From the NCBI GenBank assembly GCA_001600055.1, contig BCIV01000005.1, positions 888,228 to 952,227 of the forward strand: 64,000 nucleotides of DNA, in the 5' to 3' direction. The notes below the pieces were generated by a model. It had not been told where the DNA came from. It saw only the letters and a program-made list of their open reading frames with translations, and did not search any database. The DNA is from Filobasidium wieringae. Its lineage: Eukaryota > Basidiomycota > Tremellomycetes > Filobasidiales > Filobasidiaceae. The position numbers and the translations under genes are program-made. Positions 56,312 to 64,000 of the stretch are shown piece by piece (position 1 is the first letter of the stretch; each line of letters begins with the position of its first letter).

Positions 56312-57664
56312 TCAGTAATACCTGTCGACGCCCCCGGCAAACTGGCTGAACCAGCCAAGATCGACAGCGTTTGCCATCGCCTCGTATCCGGCAGAGTTGG
56401 GGTGCAGCGAGTCTCCGCTGTTGTACTGATCCTGCATGTATTCCGGGTCGGTGGCGTTACGGATGACAGCGTCAAAATCGATGACGAGATCAAAACACGC
56501 ATCATCGCCTCGAATCCACTCATTGATCCTGTTCCGGGTCACGGCTCTGGCTGGAGAGTAATAATTGGGTGCGGTACCGTTGACAAGCGACCGATACCTG
56601 AAGGGAGTAAGAGTGGCTCCAGCCAACGGGACACCATTTGAGTGGAACCTAGAGCACAATTGCTTGTAGTTCTGGATGAGCAGATCGTATACCACTTCTT
56701 GAGCTATAGTCGAGTTGGCGCCGAATCCGATGTCGTTGATCCCCTCGAGCAGAGTAGCGTACTTGATACCAGGCCTGTTGTCGACGTCGACCGCGATACG
56801 AGACATCAAGGCGGTCCCTAATTGGGTCTGCGAAACCTGATTCCCGCTGATCCCGGCGTTGAGTACGGCAATGTCTTTGGTCGAGGAATCGTTTTGCATA
56901 CGACGGAGGAGGTATCCCGGCCAACCCGTGTTGGGACCTTTATCGGCCTGGTAACCATCCGTGATGCTATCTCCCAGGGTGACGACAGCAGACGTGGTCG
57001 AGGGTACCCAGCCCTCGACGGCGGTGAAGATGCGCCAGGACATAAAGCTGACGGCGTCATTCCCGGTAATGTTAGCCGATCGAGTAGCATCACCTCGGAT
57101 ACCCCAGCTGGTCGTCAGGGTTGTCAAATGGAAAGTATGTGAGGGGCCTTGTTGTCCGTTCGCTAGATAGGCCGAGACCGACAGCTGGCATTGTGAGACG
57201 ACGGGAAAATCGATCGGGTCGGACAAGAATTCAGCTCCCGCGGGAACCACGACTCCCCTGTTTCCACTGAACGATAACTGGACCAACGTCGAGGTATCGA
57301 TCGCCGACGAGCCTGACGTGTTTGGGACCGGTAAAGCCACCGTCACTGCGGTCAGGTTCAATGCGGTGGACGAATAGACGTTGGACAACCTCAGCCTGAT
57401 CCTAGAGGCCGGCTGGGTCATGGTAAACGTTTGACGGATGGTCGAGTTTTCGAACAGGGTACCACTGGAATTCAACACAGACGGGATCGCATCGAGGCCC
57501 GTAAAGTTTCCGACAAGGCTGGGTAGCATCGCGGTAGCCCACAAGGTGGACCAGTGATAGTCCGAGTTGCGTTGAACGACGACATTCGTCTTGGGTAGGG
57601 CAACAGCCGAGACGTGAGCCAGAGCCGTCGTGAGAATGATCGCCAAAGAAAATAGGAGATGCAT
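56312..57664 (-). CDS. secreted SGNH/GDSL esterase
   Basis: Single-exon gene of 450 residues encoding an extracellular SGNH-hydrolase (GDSL family) that should cleave esters of lipids or plant/cell-wall polymers. The signal peptide is clear: MHLLFSLAIILTTALAHVSA, cleavage near residue 20-22. An N-terminal beta-rich region with several N-glycosylation sequons (NFT, NSS, NST, NLT) comes first. Block I is VVTLGDSITDGY with the catalytic Ser. Block II Gly is in LNAGISGNQV, block III is LLEGINDIGFG (G-x-N-D oxyanion residues), and block V is NSGDSLHPNSAGYEAMANAV with the catalytic Asp and His. All key residues are present, so it should be active. The lack of introns is unlike nearly every other large gene here. 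Substrate unknown. Confidence 0.93.
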   Translation of the reverse strand: MHLLFSLAIILTTALAHVSAVALPKTNVVVQRNSDYHWSTLWATAMLPSLVGNFTGLDAIPSVLNSSGTLFENSTIRQTFTMTQPASRIRLRLSNVYSSTALNLTAVTVALPVPNTSGSSAIDTSTLVQLSFSGNRGVVVPAGAEFLSDPIDFPVVSQCQLSVSAYLANGQQGPSHTFHLTTLTTSWGIRGDATRSANITGNDAVSFMSWRIFTAVEGWVPSTTSAVVTLGDSITDGYQADKGPNTGWPGYLLRRMQNDSSTKDIAVLNAGISGNQVSQTQLGTALMSRIAVDVDNRPGIKYATLLEGINDIGFGANSTIAQEVVYDLLIQNYKQLCSRFHSNGVPLAGATLTPFRYRSLVNGTAPNYYSPARAVTRNRINEWIRGDDACFDLVIDFDAVIRNATDPEYMQDQYNSGDSLHPNSAGYEAMANAVDLGWFSQFAGGVDRYY

Positions 57665-58321
57665 CGTGGAGGGCGTCCGTGTGGTGGAATTTCAGCCTGA
57701 CGAGCAAAGTGGCTCGGACAAGTACTCGCCCAGTGATGTCTTTGTGGTTTTATATAAACTTCCCGTCTTGCTCTGAACGAACGTTTCCGCAAGATCTCAC
57801 GGCCGGAATTGAGCTTGCTCGTACGAAAGCTTGGAGATGGACGATGTGACTGACCGTGGAGATCCCGCGCAGCCTCCGAAGACCGCTTTCGCACCGGGGC
57901 CCTCATGTGGCGGGAGCAAACAATCGATGAGGAGAGCGGTCGGGTGAGATGATGGGGGCTTGCATCATCCATTGATCTTGTTCAGTGACCTCACGCATCA
58001 CATGCCGCGAGTCGTCTGCGGTGAGCATCAGGCTCATCGGTACGTCATACAGGCATTACCCGGTTTGAATGGATGAACACGTGGCCAGACACGTATAACA
58101 CGATTCGTCGACCGAAATATGGCTCCTTCCAGACGGAAACTTTCTGAGCTGGGATGAACGAAAACAGCCTGCGTCTTAATGTCGATCTCATTGTTTCAAT
58201 ATAGTCATGCCAATAACTCCCAAGATCCTGGGCCGAAACCCCTACATCGTTTCGTCGCACTTGCATCGCTCGCCCTGCTCATCTTCGCCTTTCTCTTCCC
58301 ATGCTCAAATCAATACCGCAC
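57665..58321. promoter_or_regulatory. esterase promoter and CCDC47 3' flank
   Basis: Upstream of the secreted esterase. Sequence near 57750 (TTTATATAAA on the plus strand) is a good TATA-like element about 85 bases upstream of the esterase ATG on the minus strand. No gene seen. Confidence 0.4.
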
Positions 58322-59915
58322 TCATTTTCCGCCCTTCATCTGCCTCAACTGTTGTTTCTTCAATTCCCTCTTCTTCTCCTTCTCTTCCAACTATCGAGCC
58401 ATGTCGTCCATCGTGAACCAGATCAGGCCTTGGTTCTTCGAGAAATGAAACCGGTAAAAAAAGGGTTTCAGACACACCTTCTTCCTCTCAGCCTCAGGCA
58501 TAGCTGCCCTTCGTCTAGCTTCCTCTTTCCTCTTTGCAGCCCTCTTCTCTTCCTCGGGATCGCCAAGTTCCTCCTTCTGTTCCTCGAGGTAAGACTTGTT
58601 CAACTCGTCTGACACTTCTTGACGAGTCTTCTTCAGTTTTCTCGAAGTCTATGCAAGTGTAATTGACGGTGGAAACGAGTGAAAGCAGGACGAGATGTTC
58701 AATTTCAGTCCCATACGCCGTTACGAGCGAATGAAAAGACTTACTTCAGGCTTCAAAGCGACCTTGTTCATGTAATCGCACAAATTCAGGCCAACCTGAA
58801 CCCAGGGGAAACTCTCTTCCTCCCTACCCTTGGCGGGCAGGTTGAGGGTGATGATAACGTGTCGAGACTTCTTGTCCTCTGGAAGTGCCCCTGTCGAAGG
58901 TCTGGTAGAGGGTTGATCCGTTATCTGTTTCGGCATAAGGTGATATCAATTAGCCATTCTGCCTCCACACAGACTTTTTTGAAGAGAGCAAGCGGGAATT
59001 GAAGAGGAGTTGAGAGAGAGAGGAAAAAGAAACGTACGATCAAACTCTTCAAGATTCCTGCGCACTTTTCGTTCTTCAGGACTTCCAAAAGACCGACGTT
59101 AGGCGCGTTGAGAAGGTATTCGGTGCATTCTGCATGTTCAGTCAGGATCACATGGGTAGCAGGGAGCTTATCATTGGTGATGGTCTTAGTGAAAGTCTAC
59201 GTGAAGTCGACAAGAATGCATCAGTCGATGGAAAGCGAGAAGTGGGATAAGAAGGGGATCGAGAAAGGAAAGACGTACGGTATCCCATCTCTCCTTCCTG
59301 ATCGAGTTCATGACTCCGCTCTTTCTGACGACTCCCCAAACACCGGGTCCATCTCCTTGTTGACCCATCGGTCCCTGGCTCAAAGTGAAATCGAGGACCA
59401 ACTCATCACCCCAAGGCTGATTAGGATCAACCAAAGACCAAACGAGATCCTGAACGGTTTGAACGAGGTTGTGACGAGGGATCAGGTTGAAGATAATGTG
59501 GAAGGAGAGCACGGAACGACGTCCGGTCAGATAGTACATGTAGGTTGAAGGAGAGTTTGAGACGAGCGGTTGAGTGGGAAGTGGAGATAGAGCTTTGAAT
59601 TGTAATGCGAATCGCGGATCGAACTGTTTCCACCTAAAAATCATTTCCAATTCAGACCAATTTCCCCTATACTCGACGATCGGGTCTGCAGACTCACCAA
59701 CTCTTTACTTTGCTCTCATTGATCTCCTTTCCGAACATATAGGCCGCAATCATCAACCCCAATACGACAAGGGCGATGGCTTCTTTCTGGAAAAGAGCAG
59801 GTCGGAAGACGAAGACCTTCCATTTGTATTCCAGTCCATCGTAGTCTACCGTATTAGGAGGAGGTTGGAGGTTTGCACCGAGACGACCTAGAAGGGGGAG
59901 GAGGGCAGTTGCCAT
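58322..59915 (-). CDS. CCDC47-like ER membrane protein (DUF1682)
   Basis: Fungal relative of CCDC47, the ER protein of the PAT/translocon-associated complex that helps insert multi-pass proteins and affects ER calcium. The gene has about six exons on the minus strand. I start at MATALLPLLGRLGANLQPPP (59915); an in-frame ATG at 60026 would extend it. Then come YKWKVFVFRPALFQKEAIAL, a transmembrane helix VVLGLMIAAYMFGK, VKSWWKQFDPRFALQFKAL, YMYYLTGRRSVLSFHIIFNL, IPRHNLVQTVQDLVW and ELVLDFTL, and later HVILTEHAECTEYLLNAPNV and GILKSLI. The C-terminus is a charged coil, KSYLEEQKEELGDPEEEKRA and ARRRAAMPEAERKK, joined over an 87-nt intron (58391-58477) to LEEKEKKRELKKQQLRQMKG. That ending fits the family far better than the unspliced frame. 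Compared with the animal protein it lacks the acidic luminal N-terminus. Confidence 0.88.
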
Positions 59916-60515
59916 GATTGACGAATTGTTTACGAGGGAGAAAAGGTCGATTGTGACTATATTGTTCGAGGTTTGTACGAATTCATTCAGGTCGAAGTTC
60001 AGTGAGCTGTCCGAATCCGGATGCATTTACCGGACTTGATAAACTATTTCACAGCATGACGTGTCATAACAAGAAGTCGACTAGCTAGACCAGAAGCTAA
60101 GACTGATATTCACAAGATCACACTTGGGGAGAACCAGCTAGTTACACCACATGGGAGCAGAATTACATTTTGGAACAGTAATGAAATAATAGTCAGGTCG
60201 AGTCGTTTGAACCGGGGTTTGTGGAACGCGCCGGATCGTGAAGTCCGGAAGTCAGCAGATGTTGAAGCCGAGATAATTACTGGAAGCGATGCTGAAATGG
60301 TTGTTGTAATTGCCATTGAATGTGATGTAGAAATGTTTGCTGTGATTTTGGAGATCTGTGTTCGAATGTTCAAGGAGATATGGCTGCTCACAGCGAGAAT
60401 TTAGCAATGGTCTGCGCCAGTTTGTCGAGCGCGAGGACGTACTGATTCATGTAGACTGTGATTCACGGGCTGCGCTGGTAACTTGGTACATTACGCTGAA
60501 CCTGGAACGAAAACT
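59916..60515. other. intergenic with degenerate 36-bp repeat
   Basis: This lies between the CCDC47-like gene start and the end of family copy C (both minus). On the plus strand, about 60289-60360, two adjacent 36-base units share most positions (GATGCTGAAATG and GATGTAGAAATG starts). Short open frames on both strands (plus 60207-60404, minus 60110-60391) run through it. No gene supported. Confidence 0.35.
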
Positions 60516-61826
60516 TTATATATTAGTCAAACCGTGCAGATTCAAGCATCGCATAGATCGACTCGACTCACCCCGCAAAAGTCCAAGCCATTGGCTGACA
60601 CGTCCAGATACCTGTCCATCATCTTCTGCCGGCATATGAGTCTCGATCCGAGTAGTCACAGTAACCTCAATCTGAGCTTCCATCTCTTGCTCTTCCGCCT
60701 GCCTCCAAAGATAGGCCGCTTTCCTAGTCTCAATACGCGTGGTAACAGTGATTTCCACGCCGTCCGCGGGGGCTTCTTCTTCTTGCATTTCCAAGAGTGC
60801 ATCTTGTTCATCCACCGAACCGAGTTCGCTTCGTACATCCACGTCCATTTCTTCGGGATGGTTCACACTTCGCATAGTTATATCTTCAAGGGGATTAGTC
60901 ATAGTAGGAATATTTTCAAGGGGATCAGTCATAGTGCGATTGTGTTCAAAGGGAACAATCACGATGGGGATGATTCCAACCCGAGGAGGTTTGATGCGGA
61001 GAGGAATTCGACGATTGTGTCTGCACAGCCGGATTGTGAATGGGGTATCCTTTCGCCAAGACAAAGCCCGAACGTTGTAAACCGATGATGTGCAATCGAG
61101 AGGGCTGTTCATATGCTCTACAGCTTCCCTGGCCAGGGGCAGCTCCATGCGGAGTGAGGACCACGTTGCTCCTCTGATAAGAATAGCTCCAAGTGAAGTA
61201 GGGGTTCCGGATTGAGGATGTGCTTTCATCTCTGCTTCTAGAACGATCCACACCGTGAGCAACCACGGGGGAACCGTACCCAGATCGACGTCGTATCTCT
61301 CCTCGAACTCAATCGCTCCTTCTGATAGCTCCATGGTGATCATACGGATGGCCGCGACTAGATGAGGATATTGAGAACGAGAGAGTGATTCCAGAGGGCC
61401 CAAATGGTACTGCTTTCCTAGAGTACGAATGATCGATAGTGAAATGTGAGGTCGATAATGGAAGACGGTAGATACCCGCACAATCGCGTTGTCGAATTCA
61501 TGGGCGTCTTGTCCTAAAGCTTTCTCGCACCTTCTTCGAGCAAATGCATCAGAATGCGGGACCATACGATAGGACGTGTAATTTTTAGATTTGCGCTTTC
61601 GAGTTCGATAAGCACAAAGCTGAGTGATGATCTCGTACGGTGTCTTACTTCTGGGACGTTTGTGTTGTTTCGGAGCGAGTGTCGGGAGGAGAGAAAGGAT
61701 CAAGACTTTAGCTGACCTAGCGGCCTTGATGGTTACGTTCTTGGCTCGAGTGTACCAGTTCGGCTTGTTCCCCTTGCTCAACTTGTTGGTTCTACGATTG
61801 TGCCTCGCTAAGACGAGGGGTGCCAT
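60516..61826 (-). CDS. hypothetical protein, FHF-motif family copy C
   Basis: Intronless frame of 436 residues with no known domain. The N-terminus is very basic (residues 1-90, for example APKQHKRPRSKTPYE). A globular core runs from about 100 to 290: SDAFARRRCEKALGQDAHEF, VFHYRPHISLSIIRTLGKQY, QYPHLVAAIRMITMELSEGA, DVDLGTVPPWLLTVWIVLEA, then LREAVEH-like REAVEHMNSPLDC, ALSWRKDTPFTIRLCRHNR. These blocks are co-linear with copy A (LFHFPPFIVLTLLASIRG, PHLWMASRL, ENLGPIPRD, GPLTKCVFDDVEF, WAIIQGTMLHNR) and with copy B for the first half. The C-terminal part is acidic and repetitive: TMTDPLENIP / TMTNPLEDIT (a 30-bp DNA repeat) and VEITVTTRIET twice. No targeting signal. Function unknown. Confidence 0.65.
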   Translation of the reverse strand: MAPLVLARHNRRTNKLSKGNKPNWYTRAKNVTIKAARSAKVLILSLLPTLAPKQHKRPRSKTPYEIITQLCAYRTRKRKSKNYTSYRMVPHSDAFARRRCEKALGQDAHEFDNAIVRVSTVFHYRPHISLSIIRTLGKQYHLGPLESLSRSQYPHLVAAIRMITMELSEGAIEFEERYDVDLGTVPPWLLTVWIVLEAEMKAHPQSGTPTSLGAILIRGATWSSLRMELPLAREAVEHMNSPLDCTSSVYNVRALSWRKDTPFTIRLCRHNRRIPLRIKPPRVGIIPIVIVPFEHNRTMTDPLENIPTMTNPLEDITMRSVNHPEEMDVDVRSELGSVDEQDALLEMQEEEAPADGVEITVTTRIETRKAAYLWRQAEEQEMEAQIEVTVTTRIETHMPAEDDGQVSGRVSQWLGLLRGESSRSMRCLNLHGLTNI

Positions 61827-62511
61827 CCTGCTACGAAGAAAAAAGAATGATCGACCGTCTCAGTTTCAAAGCGGAAGTGACTAAGTTTGCCAGATCGGCA
61901 CACACACTGCTTTCGAAACTGTCAGACGTCAAGTCTCCAGTGGGTATCTCGTGGTATAGTACGGTCCGATCCAGGAATATTAGGTATATAAGAACGAAGT
62001 AGAGTGTAGAGAGTTCGATGTCCAGGAAATTGATGGCGCCGTCACGACGTTCCAATGGTGACGTAAATGCCGTGATGGCTGAAACGTTGTAACAAAATGT
62101 TTACACATGCAATAATACGGCTCGCGTTCTGTTCATCGATAGCACGTCAGGAGCCCAAGGCAGTAAGAACGATGAGATAGCTTCACATAAGTATATAGCA
62201 CTAAATCAGGGAGAACAAGAGTTGACACGAGAGCGCCTGAGACGTTTCAGGACGCTACCGGATGCATTTATCGCTAGTCTCGGGAGCAAACTACAAAGCT
62301 TCTTAAGACAACTTGACAGGGACGCTTTGAACATGTCTTCGAATAGTACTTACTCCTATGTTCCTCTCGGTGACGAACATAGAAGCTCCGTCCCGTCCTC
62401 TTGGAAGCACGCATGTTCTTGCTCGATGATCGTCCGACCCTTTCCATGACATTCAGAAAGAGCGTGACATCACGGTGCAGACCGTGCAGGACTCCGGTAT
62501 CCTGTGCGGTA
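61827..62511. other. intergenic, uncertain plus-strand frames
   Basis: A plus-strand frame at 62222-62449 contains LPDAFIASLGSKLQSFLRQL and MSSNSTYSYVPLGDEHRSSV and could be a first exon, and a shifted frame follows at 62401-62619. No consistent splice joins them and they overlap the minus-strand gene, so I do not call a gene. Confidence 0.3.
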
Positions 62512-63199
62512 TTATATGCTGCAGTGCATTCGGCGCCAGATTTTGATCGGATCAGCGATGATTACCAAGACGTAAGTTTCATACACAAGCCGCATCATGC
62601 CGTTGCTCACGTCTGCTAGTGAACCGAAAACCCGCTTGTCGTGCGATATAGCCTGGATAATACTCGCAGTTTCTGAGAGAGAGCAAAGCTCTGACATTGG
62701 TGTGTTTCGGTATTGCAGGCGCCATCTACTTGTTGACAGCGGCGGTTTGCAGAAAGGCTGTACCGTGATGGATATCGCAATATCGGCCGATTGATATACT
62801 CTAACGAGAGACATGCGAATGTTCTGCAAGGTATTCCTTTTACCGTTTGATGTCGCGGTTGTGTTTGCCTTCCATATAGTCCTGGAGAAAAGCTCTCGCT
62901 TTTTCCGAAGAAACGGAATCGACGGGCCAATATCCCGCGCGGAATTGATACCAGCTCCGGCCTTGTCAAGACAACGTTGTGCACTAGAGCCTGATACCGG
63001 GAAGTCGAGTGGGATGGGAGGTATGACCTGATTTTCACAACAAGGAGTATTGCTACATCCTCAGCACCTCCTAGTCCACCAGTACTTGTCTCTGGCTCGT
63101 AAAAGGCCGAATCTGATCTCTTTGTGCCTTGGGGTAGAGAATTACCACCTCAGATATGGACTGAACACAGTCGTCCACCAGTGCGATCTTCAGATCCAT
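62512..63199 (-). CDS. hypothetical protein D
   Basis: Two exons (63199-63086, 63027-62512) with a 58-nt intron (GTACTGG to AAATCAG) in matching phase give 209 residues. The start reads MDLKIALVDDCVQSISEVVI and LYPKAQRDQIRPF. Exon 2 continues VIPPIPLDFPVSGSS, RKKRELFSRTIWKANTTATS, LVRVYQSADIAISITVQPF, SIIQAISHDKRVFGSLADVS and NGMMRLVYETYVLVIIADPI. The open frame of exon 2 is closed by a stop just upstream of the acceptor, which supports the splice. Similarity to the FHF family (LVRV..., AI helix, D-x-x-x-GMM then hydrophobic helix) is weak and may be chance. No known domain. Confidence 0.45.
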
Positions 63200-63627
63200 G
63201 TCGAACGCCGGGGGACGCCGGCTTATCTGAATAGTGGTCCGAATACTGGCTGATTTCCCGCACGACTAGATTTCCAGCCATTCTACATCCACTCGGCTCT
63301 ACGGAACGTGCCAAAATCCGTATTCTGAAGGATCGATCTTCAAGACCGGCGCGCCTTCTCTTCTGGTGTAAGGGGAAGACTAGACCCGAATAGGGATGTT
63401 CTCGAGATGAAACTCACGCTACCTCTTCGTCATCGAGACAGAGTTTAAGAAACCCTCGTCCCGGCAACTGATCATGCGGGAACAGTAAAAACTGTCTTAT
63501 GCTGGCGAGATGGAAAACGAGACAGAATTTTCATGTTCCCAAGATACGCGCACCCGTTCCTTGAACCTATTGCTGTTCTACGATTGGTAGCAGCACAGCT
63601 CTCATGCGGGGTCTACGATGTGGTTAT
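63200..63627. other. intergenic, nothing recognised
   Basis: This lies between the stop of the edge gene and the start of gene D, both minus strand. It should contain the promoter of D. No motif seen. Confidence 0.35.
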
Positions 63628-64000
63628 TCAACCAGTGCCAGTCTTTATCTCTTCATTGGAGCTGCACTCCTTTCCTCTTCCAGACCTGAACGTGTTCGTG
63701 AATCCAAACAACGTGCGTGAAGTGGTTTTAGGCTTGAGTGCGAGGATTGTCGGTTTGACCTTCATCTCTGCAGGTGTCATATCAAGAGCAATCTTAACAG
63801 CGATGTCGATTTCACCTTTTTGAACAGAGACTTGTGATCTCTTGCAGAACAAGAAGAGCGCACAGAATGTTGAGTAATCTGGAAGGACGAGTGCGAGATC
63901 AGCATCATGAACCGAGTTTTTGATTGAGGGGTCCGGCGGAACACAGATAGGGTTTATCTCGTTGGGAATTTCTCGTTCTTGACACGTCTGAAAATGTCCC
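63628..64000 (-). CDS. partial hypothetical protein at window edge
   Basis: The minus-strand frame is open from the window edge to a TGA at 63628, about 123 residues, so only a C-terminal part is visible. It reads FQTCQEREIPNEINPICVPP, VHDADLALVLPDYSTFCALF, then VQKGEIDIAVKIALDMTPAE and KPTILALKPKTTSRTLFGFT. The frame has protein-like composition and no stop over its full length, but no family is recognised. It may belong to an exon that ends earlier at a splice site. Confidence 0.35.
   Translation of the reverse strand, partial: GHFQTCQEREIPNEINPICVPPDPSIKNSVHDADLALVLPDYSTFCALFLFCKRSQVSVQKGEIDIAVKIALDMTPAEMKVKPTILALKPKTTSRTLFGFTNTFRSGRGKECSSNEEIKTGTG

Noticed and set aside
58391..58477. Unspliced C-terminus of the CCDC47-like protein
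   Set aside because: Reading through gives VCLKPFFYRFHFSK, unlike the family; removing the 87-nt intron restores the usual Lys/Glu-rich coil.
62222..62619. Plus-strand two-frame gene
   Set aside because: Fragments such as LPDAFIASLGSKLQSFLRQL look plausible, but the two frames cannot be joined by a splice and they overlap the better supported minus-strand gene D.
1..64000. Transposon or retroelement
   Set aside because: No reverse transcriptase, integrase or transposase motifs, and no long terminal or inverted repeats were seen.

Overview
The window is nuclear DNA of a fungus, most likely a basidiomycete yeast of the Tremellomycetes type. The case for this: genes lie densely on both strands; almost every gene is cut by many short introns (mostly 45-90 nt, GT-AG); and the set includes typical fungal genes (Pal1, Apl2, Ctp1, Leu5, Erb1, Cwc21, Plc1). 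The class assignment is inference from gene style, not from a database. I rebuilt exons by eye, joining reading frames at splice signals so that conserved family motifs continue; the start and end given are those of the spliced coding region. No operons, CRISPR arrays or transposases were seen.

Layout. 0-2.1 kb: a hypothetical gene (family copy A). 2.5-13 kb: housekeeping metabolism and proteolysis: a quinone-oxidoreductase-like enzyme, mitochondrial EF-Tu (tuf1), a small membrane protein, the 26S proteasome ATPase Rpt3, a small unknown gene divergent from idp1, and mitochondrial NADP-isocitrate dehydrogenase. 13-21.6 kb: a cysteine-rich unknown gene, the AP-1/2 beta adaptin Apl2, a Leu5-type mitochondrial CoA carrier and a divergent cyclophilin. 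22.8-27.1 kb: a 1351-residue MHYT-domain membrane protein. 27.8-32.8 kb: family copy B, a GNAT acetyltransferase, a probable structured RNA, and the autophagy E2-like enzyme Atg10. 33-43.7 kb: Pal1, the citrate carrier Ctp1, phosphoinositide phospholipase C and TAF9. 43.8-55 kb: cyclin C (Srb11/Ssn8), a ubiquitin-like membrane protein, a phosducin-like protein, Erb1 and Cwc21. 56-60 kb: a secreted GDSL/SGNH esterase and a CCDC47-type ER protein. 60-64 kb: a less conserved tail with family copy C, a second hypothetical gene (D) and a partial one running off the edge.

Functional links. Tuf1, Idp1, Leu5 and Ctp1 all serve mitochondria. Taf9 and cyclin C (a Mediator kinase-module subunit) are convergent neighbours, both in RNA polymerase II initiation. 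Plp2 and Erb1 are divergent neighbours with growth-related roles. These are ordinary chromosomal neighbourhoods, not clusters with proven joint function.

Most worth following up: a family of unknown proteins (copies A, B, C and perhaps D), all on the minus strand and dispersed over 60 kb, sharing a core with an FHF/FHY motif but carrying different repetitive tails; and a compact element at 30.91-31.05 kb with two long nested hairpins, an A-box-like motif and T-run terminators, suggesting an RNA polymerase III transcript.
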